In this document: in pieces, positions 26,032-36,700 of the stretch
How the letters are laid out: each line of letters opens with the position of its first letter
How positions within the stretch are numbered: position 1 is the first letter of the stretch
Virus record (IMG/VR): IMGVR_UViG_3300045999_010308
Location: 18,823-82,822 of that record
Reading direction: 5' to 3' (one strand)
Source of the DNA: a virus
Length of the DNA: 64,000 nucleotides
Translations under genes and position numbers: made by a program
The notes under the pieces: generated by a model
What the model saw: the letters and a program-made list of their open reading frames with translations, nothing else
Told to the model about the DNA's origin: nothing
The model's database searches: none

Positions 26032-26129
26032 CCCATCTTCTTTTAGCCCTTGATGTAAAAGGGTTTCGGGTAAGGATTGCGCCCCATTCGCTAAAATTTA
26101 GTTTTCAAGGTTCTGCTCATTCCAAAAAA
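26032..26129 (-). ncRNA. Non-coding link between cas12-2 and array 2, possible guide scaffold
   Basis: 98 nt with no gene. On the minus strand it contains AACCTTGAAAACTAAATTTT, reminiscent of sequences next to cyanobacterial arrays, and GGGGCGCAATCC followed by CCCGAAACCC. A similar GGGGCGCAATCC/CCGAAAACCCC block occurs about 100 nt upstream inside the gene (26160-26186). Duplicated G/C blocks in an AT-rich context suggest a folded RNA. Role inferred. Confidence 0.4.
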
Positions 26130-28019
26130 TCAGGCTAGTAAATCCCAGATCGTAAGTTGGTCGGGGTTTTCGGGGATTGCGCCCCGTGATTTTTTAGAAC
26201 TTCGCTTAGATGCCTTATTGGGTAAGGCTTTCGGGTTATTTATGCCGTGGCTATCCTCGCACGGCTGAGGTGGGGCGGAAAGAAAAATAAGGGATTGCGA
26301 GTCATTCTCGGACTGAGTAGGTATGCGATTCCCTTCCTGCTTCATCTGCTTACTGATCGAGTGTTCGGCATTCTCTATCGGCGCGTCCCCGATAGACTCT
26401 TGATTTGCATCAAGATCAGGCGTGAATTCCCTCGCTAAACCGAGGTATTTTCCAATCAAAGAGACAGGAAACTTGATTAAAGAGCCAATCGCTCTTAAAA
26501 ACTCATCTCGTAAGCCACGAATCAGAATATTTGCGGCGGCATTCTGATCGGCGTGGGCTTCGTAACCACAGCTAGTGCATTTAAACTTTGATTGACTAAC
26601 GCGGTTAGCTTTATTAATATTACCACAATTGAAGCAAGTTTGTGAAGTATGTTTAGGATTAACTCGGATCACTTTTCTGCCACGTTCTTTGGCTTTATTC
26701 TCGATGAACGTGCGAAGTTGACCGATAGCATTATCAAGCAATACTTTATTTAATCCAGACTTTCTTTTTTTGCCATTCTGTTTATAGCCATTGCCGTCTT
26801 CCTTTTCTTTAGGTTTTGCGGCGGCTGTCATGTTTTTTAGTTTTAAATCTTCTAAAATAACTGATTGATATTCGCTGGTTATTTTATGGGCTAATTGGGC
26901 ATTTCTCCCTTTTCTTTGACGGGCTATTTTCTCATGAACACGGGCAAGTTTAGCGTAAGTTTTACGCTGATTATTAGAGTTATCTTTTTGTCTAGAAGCT
27001 TGACGTTGCAATCGGTTAAGTCGCTTTTTCTGAATTTTTGCGTAGCGTTTAGCTTCTGATTGTCTCCCTAAGTCATCGGTAAATATTGCTACAGCACCCA
27101 TATCTAACCCGACACACTTATCAGATTCTTTGTAGATCGTGTCGTCAGTTTCGATTTCGATAGTTAGCTGTAAATAATATCCCGTCGCTTTACGAGTAAT
27201 TTTAGCCATTCGGGGAGCTTTCCCTTGCAATCGATCAAGTCCCCGTACTTTCAGTAATCCTATCTTTGAAGAAACAATAACTCCATTAGATTTAATCTTT
27301 ATAGTTTCAGGTTGACCGTTAACAAGAGTCTCTACCTTATCCCGTCTTCCTTTAAACTTAGGAACCCCACGAATACCTTTTTTAGCGGCATCGTAAGCGG
27401 GTTCAATCACACTTTTAAAAAAGCCTTTTTTAAACTCTGTTTCAATTTCACCGATAAATTTTGCTGTATCTTCTCGGAAATAAAAAGCAAGTTTCTGTCT
27501 ATTAAGATAGTTAACAGCATCCTTATCAATATTTTCAGCATTCATAAAACGACGGATAGGAATAGCATCTAAGGGAGTGTACTCTTTTCCGTTACTTGTC
27601 TTTTTAAAATAGGCGATTTTACAGCAAGGATTACCGATTAAAAGTTCTTTCTCTTCATCTTTAAGGGTTTCAAACTCTTTTTCGTCGTAATGCCCAAAAT
27701 AACTTAACTCCCATATTTCAGGGCTAAACTCATCAAATTTATGTTTTGTGCGATAATATCTTTGTTTTGATTCTTCCTTAAGTGCGATCGAAAGATTCCA
27801 GAGTAACTTACACGCCACTAAAGAACGATCAATCTCTGTGATTTGTTCTTTAGTAGGATGTATTTTAAATTCTAAGACTTTCCTAGGAGGCTTTTCTTCC
27901 TTTGTCTTAGGAGTCTTTTTGACAATACTAAACCTTATATGCCCGTCTTTAGAACTAGGCGTTTTTTGAATTTGATACTCATCTACTTTACGCTTAACTT
28001 TACTTTTTTTGGCTCTCAT
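26130..28019 (-). CDS. Compact type V Cas12 (V-U, TnpB-like) nuclease 2
   Basis: 629 residues. RuvC-I VGLDMGAVAIF (D306), RuvC-II VILEDLKLKNM (E390), zinc finger CFNCG...CTSCGYE (about 465-487) and RuvC-III HADQNAAANIL (D491) are all intact, so cleavage activity is expected. The C-terminal extension of about 130 residues is polar and low in complexity and ends QLTIWD, like nuclease 1. Outside the core the two nucleases are very different in sequence and length. The start ATGAGAGCCA, ribosome site and promoter are identical to those of nuclease 1. A 19-nt partial anti-repeat lies at 26204-26223. Confidence 0.87.
   Translation of the reverse strand: MRAKKSKVKRKVDEYQIQKTPSSKDGHIRFSIVKKTPKTKEEKPPRKVLEFKIHPTKEQITEIDRSLVACKLLWNLSIALKEESKQRYYRTKHKFDEFSPEIWELSYFGHYDEKEFETLKDEEKELLIGNPCCKIAYFKKTSNGKEYTPLDAIPIRRFMNAENIDKDAVNYLNRQKLAFYFREDTAKFIGEIETEFKKGFFKSVIEPAYDAAKKGIRGVPKFKGRRDKVETLVNGQPETIKIKSNGVIVSSKIGLLKVRGLDRLQGKAPRMAKITRKATGYYLQLTIEIETDDTIYKESDKCVGLDMGAVAIFTDDLGRQSEAKRYAKIQKKRLNRLQRQASRQKDNSNNQRKTYAKLARVHEKIARQRKGRNAQLAHKITSEYQSVILEDLKLKNMTAAAKPKEKEDGNGYKQNGKKRKSGLNKVLLDNAIGQLRTFIENKAKERGRKVIRVNPKHTSQTCFNCGNINKANRVSQSKFKCTSCGYEAHADQNAAANILIRGLRDEFLRAIGSLIKFPVSLIGKYLGLAREFTPDLDANQESIGDAPIENAEHSISKQMKQEGNRIPTQSENDSQSLIFLSAPPQPCEDSHGINNPKALPNKASKRSSKKSRGAIPENPDQLTIWDLLA
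26204..26223 (-). ncRNA. Partial anti-repeat in the 3' end of cas12-2
   Basis: The plus strand reads GCTTAGATGCCTTATTGGGT; the array-2 repeat read on the minus strand contains GCTTAAGCCTTATTAGGGG. They agree over about 16 positions with two small gaps. It lies 173 nt before the array, close to the 145 nt seen in unit 1. Weaker than unit 1 and could be chance. Confidence 0.35.
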
Positions 28020-28140
28020 GGATCGACCTTCCTTTATTCTTATTTAAATCTACCACAACCCTACTAGAAATGTCAAGTAAAAAGTCTAAAGATTTTTTGG
28101 GATACCAGTTCCCACATCAGAACCTGTAGCCCAACCCTTA
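28010..28140. repeat. 131-bp direct repeat, copy B (cas12-2 start/promoter)
   Basis: Perfect copy of 25115-25245. Here it joins an intact upstream gene (28086-28454), so this is probably the original position. The promoter TTGACA (28076-28071)/TAGATT (28052-28047) lies within it. Confidence 0.95.
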
Positions 28141-28454
28141 TAAAAGTTAAAGGCGGTAGTATCAATATAAAGGGGAAAACCTATAGCTTCCCAACAGTAT
28201 AATAATCTTGGCACATCAACAATCTGAGACTTATAATTTAATCCTGTTTCAGTGATGATAAATTTTTCAAAAATCTCTGGGGCAACTAAAACAGAACAAT
28301 AGCTAGTATCGTTAAATTTACCAGATTTTTTGGCTAATTCAGAAGTAATTGCGATCAAAATCTCTTTTGTAAGTAATCTTTCTTGCGATATATTGCAACT
28401 ATCTAAGTTAGTCCAAGCGGTAAATTTAACATAATTAGATCGGGAATTAAACAT
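28086..28454 (-). CDS. Unknown protein upstream of the CRISPR-Cas12 block
   Basis: 122 residues, soluble, no known family (ends YKGWATGSDVGTGIPKNL). Its last 18 codons lie in the 131-bp repeat and recur as an orphan fragment before cas12-1. Its promoter (TTGACA 28528-28523, TAGATT 28504-28499) is of the same type as those of the cas12 genes, so it may be expressed at the same time. Confidence 0.55.
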   Translation of the reverse strand: MFNSRSNYVKFTAWTNLDSCNISQERLLTKEILIAITSELAKKSGKFNDTSYCSVLVAPEIFEKFIITETGLNYKSQIVDVPRLLYCWEAIGFPLYIDTTAFNFYKGWATGSDVGTGIPKNL

Positions 28455-28521
28455 AACTTATAGCAGAAAAAGGTGCTAAACTATATTTGACTAACTTAAA
28501 TCTACCATAAACCTACTAGAA

Positions 28522-28674
28522 ATGTCAAATGAAAATAAGGATATAGATTATTATCCTCTCAATGCCCGTATCTCGATCCCCGAAGAGAAAAAGCTAAAAA
28601 ACTACTGTAAAGCCCAAAAGCGGTCAATAACCGAGGTAGTCCGGGAATTGATTAGAAGTTTACCCGATGACTGA
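28522..28674 (+). CDS. Small ribbon-helix-helix protein
   Basis: 50 residues. NARISIPEEKKLKNYCKAQKRSITEVVRELIRSLP has the CopG/Arc strand-helix-helix pattern. It is divergent from the 28086 gene, and its start codon overlaps the -35 box of that gene's promoter, so it could repress that promoter. It ends before a strong terminator. Confidence 0.6.
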   Translation: MSNENKDIDYYPLNARISIPEEKKLKNYCKAQKRSITEVVRELIRSLPDD

Positions 28675-28706
28675 TACTCAAGAGTGTTGTCGGAATAGCC
28701 AACACA

Positions 28707-28736
28707 AAAAGTGCCAGTTCATAGACTGGCACTTTT
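28707..28736. terminator. Bidirectional terminator between convergent genes
   Basis: Arms AAAAGTGCCAGT and ACTGGCACTTTT, loop TCATAG. It serves the plus-strand 28522 gene and the minus-strand Rha-type gene ending at 28741. Confidence 0.85.
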
Positions 28737-28740
28737 AACT

Positions 28741-29487
28741 TTATTCCCCAATTAATAGTTGACGGTTTCTAGCCTTAGAAAAAAGCTGCTTAACTTCCTT
28801 GAGGTTTTCGGTGGGGACATAGGATGCTTGATTAACTCGCAACCCCTGACACACTAAATGAGAGTGTCCATTCTTCTCTAACCAACGCTCTAACTCTCTT
28901 CCAGACTTGAATCCTAGTTCTTTCCCTAACTCAGCAGTAGAACGACCCTCAAAACTCACGTTTCGTCCGTTTTTACAAATAATTGTCTCAGTAATTTTTT
29001 CAACCTTCTCGATCACAATATCTGGACGGCCATCTAACAAGGCTAAAACCTCAGCACCATGTATTAATCGAATTGCGTCACGCCGATCCATGTAGTAGGT
29101 TTTGGCTTTTGTCAGTTCTAACTCAAGTTCTAATTCTCGAATACGTCCACTTTGAGCGGGGATTACTTCTTTGATAAGTTGCTTTGCTTGACTAAATGCC
29201 TTGACTAAGTTGCGCTTACAAGCAATGACCTGCGAAGTATTTCGAGACAGTGTCATCAAAAAAGTTGCTTGCTCTTCATTCAGGTAGCAGTAACGCTCAG
29301 GACGACCGCCGCTAGAGCCTTCTAGGGGTTTCGACATTTGAAATGCGACAACTCCAAACTCTTGAATCTCGTCAATGTATTTTTCTATGGTTTGACGCAA
29401 GGCGCGGTGTTCAATCCCCAACTCATCAGCAATCAAACGAGAATCAACGACAAGACAATCATTCTGTGATACTATTTCAATAGCCAT
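28741..29487 (-). CDS. Rha-family phage regulatory protein / antirepressor-like
   Basis: 248 residues from the ATG at 29487 (AAGAGG ribosome site); an upstream ATG at 29562 would translate the 5' hairpin and is less likely. The N-terminal domain matches Rha: LVVDSRLIADELGIEHRALRQTIEKY...ERYCYLNEEQATFLMTLSRNT..V...KRNLVKAFSQAK. The C-terminal part (about 190-235) looks like a second DNA-binding domain (TAELGKELGFKSGRELERWL). It shares a 5' hairpin leader with the 50364 and 62369 genes. Confidence 0.7.
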   Translation of the reverse strand: MAIEIVSQNDCLVVDSRLIADELGIEHRALRQTIEKYIDEIQEFGVVAFQMSKPLEGSSGGRPERYCYLNEEQATFLMTLSRNTSQVIACKRNLVKAFSQAKQLIKEVIPAQSGRIRELELELELTKAKTYYMDRRDAIRLIHGAEVLALLDGRPDIVIEKVEKITETIICKNGRNVSFEGRSTAELGKELGFKSGRELERWLEKNGHSHLVCQGLRVNQASYVPTENLKEVKQLFSKARNRQLLIGE

Positions 29488-29516
29488 ATTGGCCTCTTGT
29501 TCAGGTAATGTGGTTA

Positions 29517-29556
29517 GTCCCCCGGTACTAACGGGGGCATCGCTACAATTGTACCA
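29517..29556 (-). promoter_or_regulatory. Promoter and 5'-terminal mRNA hairpin before the Rha gene
   Basis: On the minus strand GTACAAT (-10) is followed after about 9 nt by CCCCCG-TTAGTAC-CGGGGG and then GACTAA. The hairpin would be the first thing transcribed. The same order occurs before the 50364 and 62369 genes. Confidence 0.65.
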
Positions 29557-29606
29557 TTTCAAATAGTTGCTTGACGATTCTAGTCAGTAGGAAGAAATAA
29601 TCAGGG

Positions 29607-29638
29607 AAAGAGGATTAAAATAATCCTCTTTCTTTTTT
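29607..29638 (+). terminator. Rho-independent terminator (plus direction)
   Basis: AAAGAGGATTA, short loop, TAATCCTCTTT, then CTTTTTT on the plus strand. It faces into the inverted-repeat element at 29.66 kb. No plus-strand gene ends here. Confidence 0.65.
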
Positions 29639-29659
29639 AGTGTCCTATGCTGGCAGTCA

Positions 29660-29935
29660 TTGTTAGTTTGTAGTTAGATTGTAGATATTGTTATTAACAA
29701 TAGAACCCTTGATATATATAGCTTCTAGACTTTGTTAATACTGTTAACGCTATCTCCCGATATTATTTTTTTACGCTCTTATTGCTGAGACTGTCTTTCC
29801 TTTTTACCCCATTTTCTTTTTTTTCTCTATACGACATCAACGACATCAACAAAGCCTAAAACCTAGACAGGGTAAAGGTTTCGATTGTCAATAACTTTAT
29901 TAACAATCGAATTACAATCTAACTTCTCACGGCAT
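29660..29935. repeat. Long inverted-repeat intergenic element, copy 2
   Basis: Gene-free. The left part has TATTGTTA-T-TAACAATA and TTGATATATATAGCTTC; the right part has CATCAACGACATCAACAAAG, AAAACCTAGACAGGGTAAAG and CGATTGTCAATAA-CT-TTATTAACAATCG. The order and spacing match copy 1, including the loop text TTTACCCCATTTTCTTTTTT. Confidence 0.8.
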
Positions 29936-29941
29936 TACCTC

Positions 29942-30253
29942 TCAGTTACGCGGAAAAAACTCTGGACATCTTTTTTTAGCGTTGACAAGGATTGCTTCTG
30001 TTTGACCTCTCACAATTTCATCGCGCAAAATATACAGTATTTCTGATCCTGATCCTGTCCCCGTCCCTACTCTTGCTGTTGCGTACGGAAAAACAGCAGA
30101 ACTAATCGCTCCCATAGTTTCTCCCAGTGTCAGTCCAGATTTGAGATACTGACAAGTTCTTTTCTCAAGTATCTCTTGAGTTTGAGCATCGAGAGACAGT
30201 GCCACGGTAGGCATCATTCCTAAAAACAATAAGCTTAAAACAATCTTTCTCAT
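29942..30253 (-). CDS. Small secreted protein
   Basis: 103 residues. A clear signal peptide (MRKIVLSLLFLGMMPTVALS) leads to a periplasmic domain with two Cys (TCQYL, KRCPEFF) that could form a disulphide. It follows the NlpC/P60 gene at the end of the main tail operon. It could act in lysis or superinfection exclusion at the envelope; this is inference. Confidence 0.6.
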   Translation of the reverse strand: MRKIVLSLLFLGMMPTVALSLDAQTQEILEKRTCQYLKSGLTLGETMGAISSAVFPYATARVGTGTGSGSEILYILRDEIVRGQTEAILVNAKKRCPEFFPRN

Positions 30254-30271
30254 CGGGGTTATGGTAATTTT

Positions 30272-30706
30272 CTATGATTTTACCACTCCCAAAACAGGTA
30301 CTCGATAAATTAGTACAGGCGGGTATTCATGGATATAGGTCTTAGTCACGCCATTTATTGAATCAGCATGGATGTACTCACCATCTCCCAGATAAATCCC
30401 CACGTGACCATTTACTCCTGACTTACGAAACATCAAAATATCTCCTTTAAACAAATCACCTTCAACTCTATCTAGTAAGCGATCAAGGAATTTAACTAAG
30501 AAGTTATTCCGGGGAATCCGTTCGTAGTTTTCAATAATGAAATCATGAGGCAAGAATCCGACTTCAATCCCTACGCCAGCGATAAATCCTACACAATCGG
30601 TTCCAATTCCTTTAAGCGATTGACCATGAAACCAAGGAGTACCGAGCCATTCAAGAGATTCAGCAACGATTTGATTACCCAAAGAATCGTTTTTTAGTTC
30701 GTTCAT
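30272..30706 (-). CDS. NlpC/P60 peptidase, tail-tip type (GTA gp14-like)
   Basis: 144 residues from the ATG at 30706. Catalytic Cys in GIGTDCVGFI (about 39), His in NGHVGIYLG (about 98) and a further polar residue in YIHADS. It is a single-domain peptidase of the type that follows tape measure genes and cuts peptidoglycan during DNA entry. It overlaps the end of the tape measure gene by 32 nt. Confidence 0.85.
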   Translation of the reverse strand: MNELKNDSLGNQIVAESLEWLGTPWFHGQSLKGIGTDCVGFIAGVGIEVGFLPHDFIIENYERIPRNNFLVKFLDRLLDRVEGDLFKGDILMFRKSGVNGHVGIYLGDGEYIHADSINGVTKTYIHEYPPVLIYRVPVLGVVKS

Positions 30707-33700
30707 TTTGTGCATTTTCCCGTTCTTTCAATTGATTTAAACTATAACCCATATCATTCCGTGATTCTACAGTCACATTATTGGTGTTATTAATTACCAA
30801 AGACTGATTAGAGCTATTAGTATTTGAAGTTGTGGAGTAATTAGGCTTACCCCCGACAAATCCTCCATTAGCATAGTTCTTAATAGGAGCGTTGTTTCTG
30901 TACTCTAGATATGCTTCTGTTTCTTTAGGGTTGAGAACTAATTCGTCTTCATTGGCTACGATTAATCGAGGTTTTCGGCCTCCTGACATTGATCGTTCAC
31001 GCTGGAAAGCTGAAATGATATTTTTCTCTATCGGAACATTGGCATCCCCAACTTTCCCGCCATCACTAAATAAGCTGAATCCTGTACCTAGAGAAAAGGC
31101 AGAAGCTGGGACAGAAGCAAAGCTAGAGGCTCCTATACTACCAAGTGATCCAATGGAACCGAGTCCTCCACTAAAAATCCCTGTTATTCCACTAAATAAG
31201 CTATTAAATAAGCCACCTCCGCCACCGCCCCCAAAAATAGAGGAAAAGATGTTACCTACTGGTTTGAAGATACTGTTTAGGGCGTTAGTAAAGAAATTGC
31301 CTACTGGCCCGATGATTGCATTAAATACTGATTCAAATGCCTGAGTAATCGGCTTTATAAATCCATCGATAGCAGAAGTTAGGACATCGATAGCAGGCTT
31401 AGTAATACCCTCGACAAATTTTGTCATGATATTTAAGCCAAGACTACTAAAAGCTGATCCTATTCCTTTTCCTTCTCTAATATCAGAGAAAAAGCTTTCA
31501 GCTGCGCCACGATTTGGGGAAGCGTCTAACTCCGCTCGTTCTAATCTTAATTCTGCAAGTTTTTCCCATTCCGAGCGAATATTAGCCACATATTCAGCGT
31601 ATTGTGGTAAGTTTTTGTAAGGTTCTAAATAATCCTCTAATTCTTCTTTTTCTTTTTGTAGGCTAATACGTTCGGCAAGGATAGCAGAATCATCAAATAA
31701 AGTCGGTCGGGATTGATTCTCTAACTTCATTCTTTGGACAGTTAAATCATTTAACCGATCACGAATACTCCTGACTGTATCTCTGGTTTTTCTAAATGAT
31801 GCTTCTAAGGTAGCTACTCCCTGATTCTTGCCTAATCGTTCAATTGCTTGATCAAGAATTGTTACCTGTTCTTTAGCTGATTCAGCGTTTTTAGCTAAAA
31901 CCTCGATACTATCTGTCATCTCTTTGACAAATTCAGGAGGAAGAGCTATACCTTTTTCTTGAAATTCTCCTAAGATTTCTTTTATTGCGTCGCTGTATTT
32001 TTTTTGAGCGTCGGCATTTAAAAGTAAAGTCCGTCGCTGGTCTTGTAGTGATTCAATCTGAGAGCGGTATTGTCGAGAGACTTCTGTGGCACTCTTATTA
32101 ATTTCTTCTTGTACTGTCAGATACCCTTTAGAGTTGATAGTCAAATCAGCGACATTCTCGGAAGCATCTCTTAAAGTACGTTCTAATCCACGGGCATCTT
32201 CCTCTTGCTGCCGTCTAAATTTCATTGATCTGTCAAGAGCATTGTTTAGATTTTGTTGCTCTTCTAGTCGTCTTGAAAACTCCTCAGCGTTTTGGTTAGC
32301 TATTTCAGCTTTGCGAATTTGATCAGCGGCCGCATCAAGATTACCCGTAGGGAGATTAGGAACGGGAAGTAAATTAGGACTCTGGAAGTTAATCGGATTG
32401 TCTTTAAGAACCGGTGGTAAATCGGCATCCCAGAAATTATCTTGATTTTGATTAGGTAGAGTCGGTAATTGGGCTATAGGTGGAGGACTACTATATTCTG
32501 GACCACCTTGATTTCTTCTGAATTGCCGAAGAAATTCCCGGTAATACTGCATTACTATCTTGACATCTTCAACAGTACCCTTGGCTAATTGACCATTTCT
32601 AACATTTCCTGGTCCTGCTTTGTAGGCTGATATAGCTAACTCAATATTGCCGTTAAATCGCTCAAGCATTCTAGCAAGATAAGTTGCGCCGCCAATTAGA
32701 TTTTCAGTAGGATTAAGGGGATTTACTCCTAACTCTTCGGCAGTGCCAGGCATTAATTGACTAAGTCCCATTGCACCCGCTGAACTCTTATGGATTTGAG
32801 TAGGATGATCGGGATCCATGTGATGGAAACTTGATTCTTTTTTAATTAAAGCGGCAAAAAGAAGCGGATCAATGCCAACTTGTCTAGCCGCACCTTCAAT
32901 CAAAGAAGCAAAGGGAACTTTAGGAAATCCTGAACTTACAGTATTTTTTTGTTGATTTGCAATCGCATCAAACACTCGTAAAGTGTCGCGATTTGATAAA
33001 GCTGATCGCCCTCGAAAATTTGCAGTTTCTGAGAGTCCTAAGTGGAGATGAGGTGCTCCTCCAGCCATGCCTACGCCGCCTAAAACTACTCCTTCTTTTA
33101 CTTGTTGCCCTACCTGAAAATTTTGTGCAAGATCAGTTAAATGAGTATAGTAAGCGTGTGTCAAAGTTTTCCCATCTACGACAATTGGAATATCAAATTG
33201 GATTTTGATCGAATGTTGATTTTGATATCCAGGTAAACTTGGATTAGAATCTTCTTTATTAATTGTTCCGCCTGGTCCAGCACTAACAATCCTTCCTGAT
33301 CGAATATTTAAAACTGGCGTTCCTACGGGCGCAAAAACATCAACTCCGCGATGTTGATCGCCCTGATCGCCTGTGATTTGCCCGTTTGGAACAGGATAAA
33401 CAAAGATATTGCGCGGGATATTTTTAAATTCCGAGCCGTTAAAAGTTTGTCGAAAATTATTGCGGCCTTTTAACGACTGTGGTGGCGGTAAAAACCCTCC
33501 CCCATTCCACACAGGAGCAGGGGCGAAATTACCAGGTGCTGGTAGTATCAAACCTTCCTTAGCTTTTCTAATTGCCTCAGCAGTTTCCTCTATACTTTTT
33601 ACTAAGTCTTCTCCAGAAGTCTTAATATTTGGGGGAATAGCCACTAACTCAGAATTGATTAATTTAATTGGTTCTGGAAGTGTATTAAGATTTGTGACAA

Positions 33701-36700
33701 TATCCTTGATTGATTGGGGAATAAAGCCTAATTCTTTATTAGTTTGTCGGATTAAATCAGCTAAAGTGCGATTAAGGTTTTCCTGAGTCCGTTTAATATC
33801 CTCAATCGTTCTTAGTCTATTTCTTTCAGCGTCTTGCTGTTGCTCTTGTAGATTACGGATATTTCTTAGGGTAGAGATATAGGAAGTTTCTATCTCCTCG
33901 GTTCGGGATTGGAAGGTGCGTCCGCGACTGGCAAGGTCAGCTTGTCCCTGTACAAATTCCAGGAAAATGTCCCCTAATTCTTTACCAGCGTCGCTTGTAC
34001 CGGGTATTAATAACCGATTTTTAACTTGCTGTACCCTGATTCTATCAGTTGTATCTAGTAGCTGATTTTGGGCATTTAAGAGGTTCTTATCGAGTTCCCT
34101 AACTAAATCACTGTAACTTTCAGATAGGGAACGATTCTCTTTAAATGCTGACAGTTGAGCGTCTTCAATCTGTCTCCTGTAATCGTCAATCTGACGATTA
34201 AAGTCGATTATCTGACGGTCAAGGTTGCGGTAATAGTCTTGTAGTGATGTTTGTTGCTGTAATAGGTTAGCGCGGGCTTGTTCTAGGGCTAATCGGGTAT
34301 TATCAACCTCTTGCTGAATCACATTAGGGTCGTCTGACGCACTTTCTAATCGACGATAAGCCTCTCCTAATAATCTCTCTTGGTTGCGAACTTCTGATAA
34401 GGCATCCCGATAGGAAGCGGCTGGCCCCCCAAAGGGTAATTGCCTTAAAGTAGCAATTCTCTCGTTGACATTGGCACCGACTATTGATGCTTGTCTGGCA
34501 TTTCTTGCGCGCTCTCGTCTAGCGTTAGCAATTTCTAGTTCTGTATCAACAATTGATTTATCAATAGTTAAAGTTTGTCGTCTAATAGATGCTTGCTGTT
34601 TAGCTGTTTCTAATACCTGTTTTAATTCAAAAGGCGATTGATCTCCCAACTGTTGTAACCGATCACCTATAGCTTCTGGTGACACACTTCCCTGCTGTAA
34701 TGCCGTTCTAAAATCTATTCCATTTAATTCAGGCATTAACTCAGTTATTCGCTGATTAATCTGATCTGTTAGGGTGTTTTGTAATTCTTTTTCTTTAGTT
34801 GCCAGTAATCCATTAAGCGAATTAAACTGATCCTTGACAATAGATAGGCTCTGTTCTCTAACGGTCAAGTCTATTTCAAACGGCTTCAGGTTCCCAGATA
34901 AAACTTGTCGTTTAATATCTGTTTCAGACAAAATAGTTCGACCACTAGAGACAAATTCAATATTAGATAAAGCTCTTGCTACTTTATTTATTTGTTCTGT
35001 TAATTGTTGATAGTTGACTAAATTCTCTTTGACTGCTTCGTTATATTTTTCTTGCGATTCTTTTAATTTTCTAAGTTGAACTTCAGTAATTTCTAGCTGG
35101 ATACTAGCATTATCTTTTTGGGAATTAGAAGACTCTGGATCATCTAAAACTTTTTTAATTGCTGTAATTCTTTCTTCTGTAGATGCTATCTCATTAACAA
35201 TAAGCCCAATTTGAGGAAAGTATTTTTCCGTTAAAGCTTGTATTTCTTGGTTTACTTTCGCAATTTCTTGACGAACAGATGTAGCTTTTTTAATGTCAGC
35301 ATCTCCACTAGCTATGATTTCATCTATCTTGAGGTCTTTCGCTTTTTGCCGCAATGTGTCAAGTTTACCTGTAAATTCGGTAATCTTTGTATCACTGAAT
35401 GTATCGGTTGATAATCTTAAAATTTGTGTCGTATCAATGAGTCCCCCCGCAGTAAATTCTAAGCTTTTATCTCTTTCTCTGTTGTTTTTAAATCGCTGAA
35501 TTGCGGTTGCACTATCAGTTATAACAGTAGAAGCTTTAGGTGTAGGCAAAGGTTTCTCTAGTAATCTTCTCAATTCTTGTAACGATTCTTGAGTTGATTT
35601 AAGAGATCGTTTAGACTCTTCGGAGCCTGCGTTGATGTACTGATAAAGCTCTTTAAAAGCTTCCATTACACCATAAATTAAAGCAGTCCATCCTAGTCCT
35701 TTAAGTAGTCCTACTCCAATCTGAGATATTGCCCCACGAGTAGATGCCGCTGTAACTCCCAGTGCTTTTAATCCTAAGTCTATAAGTCCGATATTTTTTA
35801 AAACCATAATAAAACCGCCAGCACTAACAACACCAATAGATGTCAATACAGTAGCTAACGACTGACCATTTTTCGTTAATATTTCTAGTCCTTTTGTTAT
35901 TAATGGTAATCCTAATTTAGAAGCGTTTAATAAAGATTCGCCTAATGAAATGCGAAGCAATTCTATCTGATTTTGAACTCTGGCAACTTGAGCAAAAGCA
36001 GTATCATCAATAACACTAAGTCCACCAGCACTTTCTAAGTTAATCTGTGTAGCTAGTTTAGGTAGCAAATCTTCTGCTAAAATAGATCCTGATTCAACTA
36101 ATTTAATAAATTCTTGAGAAGTCAATCCCATAGAACGAGCAGCAATCTGTAACGCGCCTGGCATTGCTTCACCTAACTGAGAGTTAAGTTCTTCCATTGA
36201 AACACGACCTTTACTAGCTATCTGAGTAATGGCTAGTAAAGCTCTGTCTTGCTGTTGAGAACTAGCACCTCTAGTAGCCAATCCTAATGTTATTCCTTCA
36301 AAAATTTTATCTTTTTGAAATTCTAATGGCGTATTTATTACAGAAGCACTAAACTGCTGATAATTTTTGGCAGAAGATAAAAATGATATTCCTAATCGGT
36401 CAGCTTGTATCTTTAATTTAGCAAGAGAAGATTCAGCATTTCCAGTTGAGAAATTTAAGACTGTTTCAAGCCGCTCCATGTTTAATGCTGCTTGAAAAGA
36501 ATCAGTGGTAAATTGTCGAAAAAACACACCGGCTTGCTGAAGAATTTGAAAACCAGCAAAAGCTGATAACAGTGTTCTTGCTCCAAGCAAGACTCGTTTA
36601 ATAGGTTCAGGCAAGTTATTTAACTGATTTTTAATTGCTTCAAATGCCTTACCTATTTTTTGTAATTGAGTAGGATTGTCTATATTCTGAATTATCTTGC

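Noticed and set aside
23439-28019. The two nucleases as ordinary IS605 TnpB transposon genes
   Set aside because: Each is joined to a regular CRISPR array, there is no TnpA, and no IS ends flank them.
30892-31344. Plus-strand open frames opposite the tape measure gene
   Set aside because: Antisense shadows of a 9.7-kb gene, without start signals.
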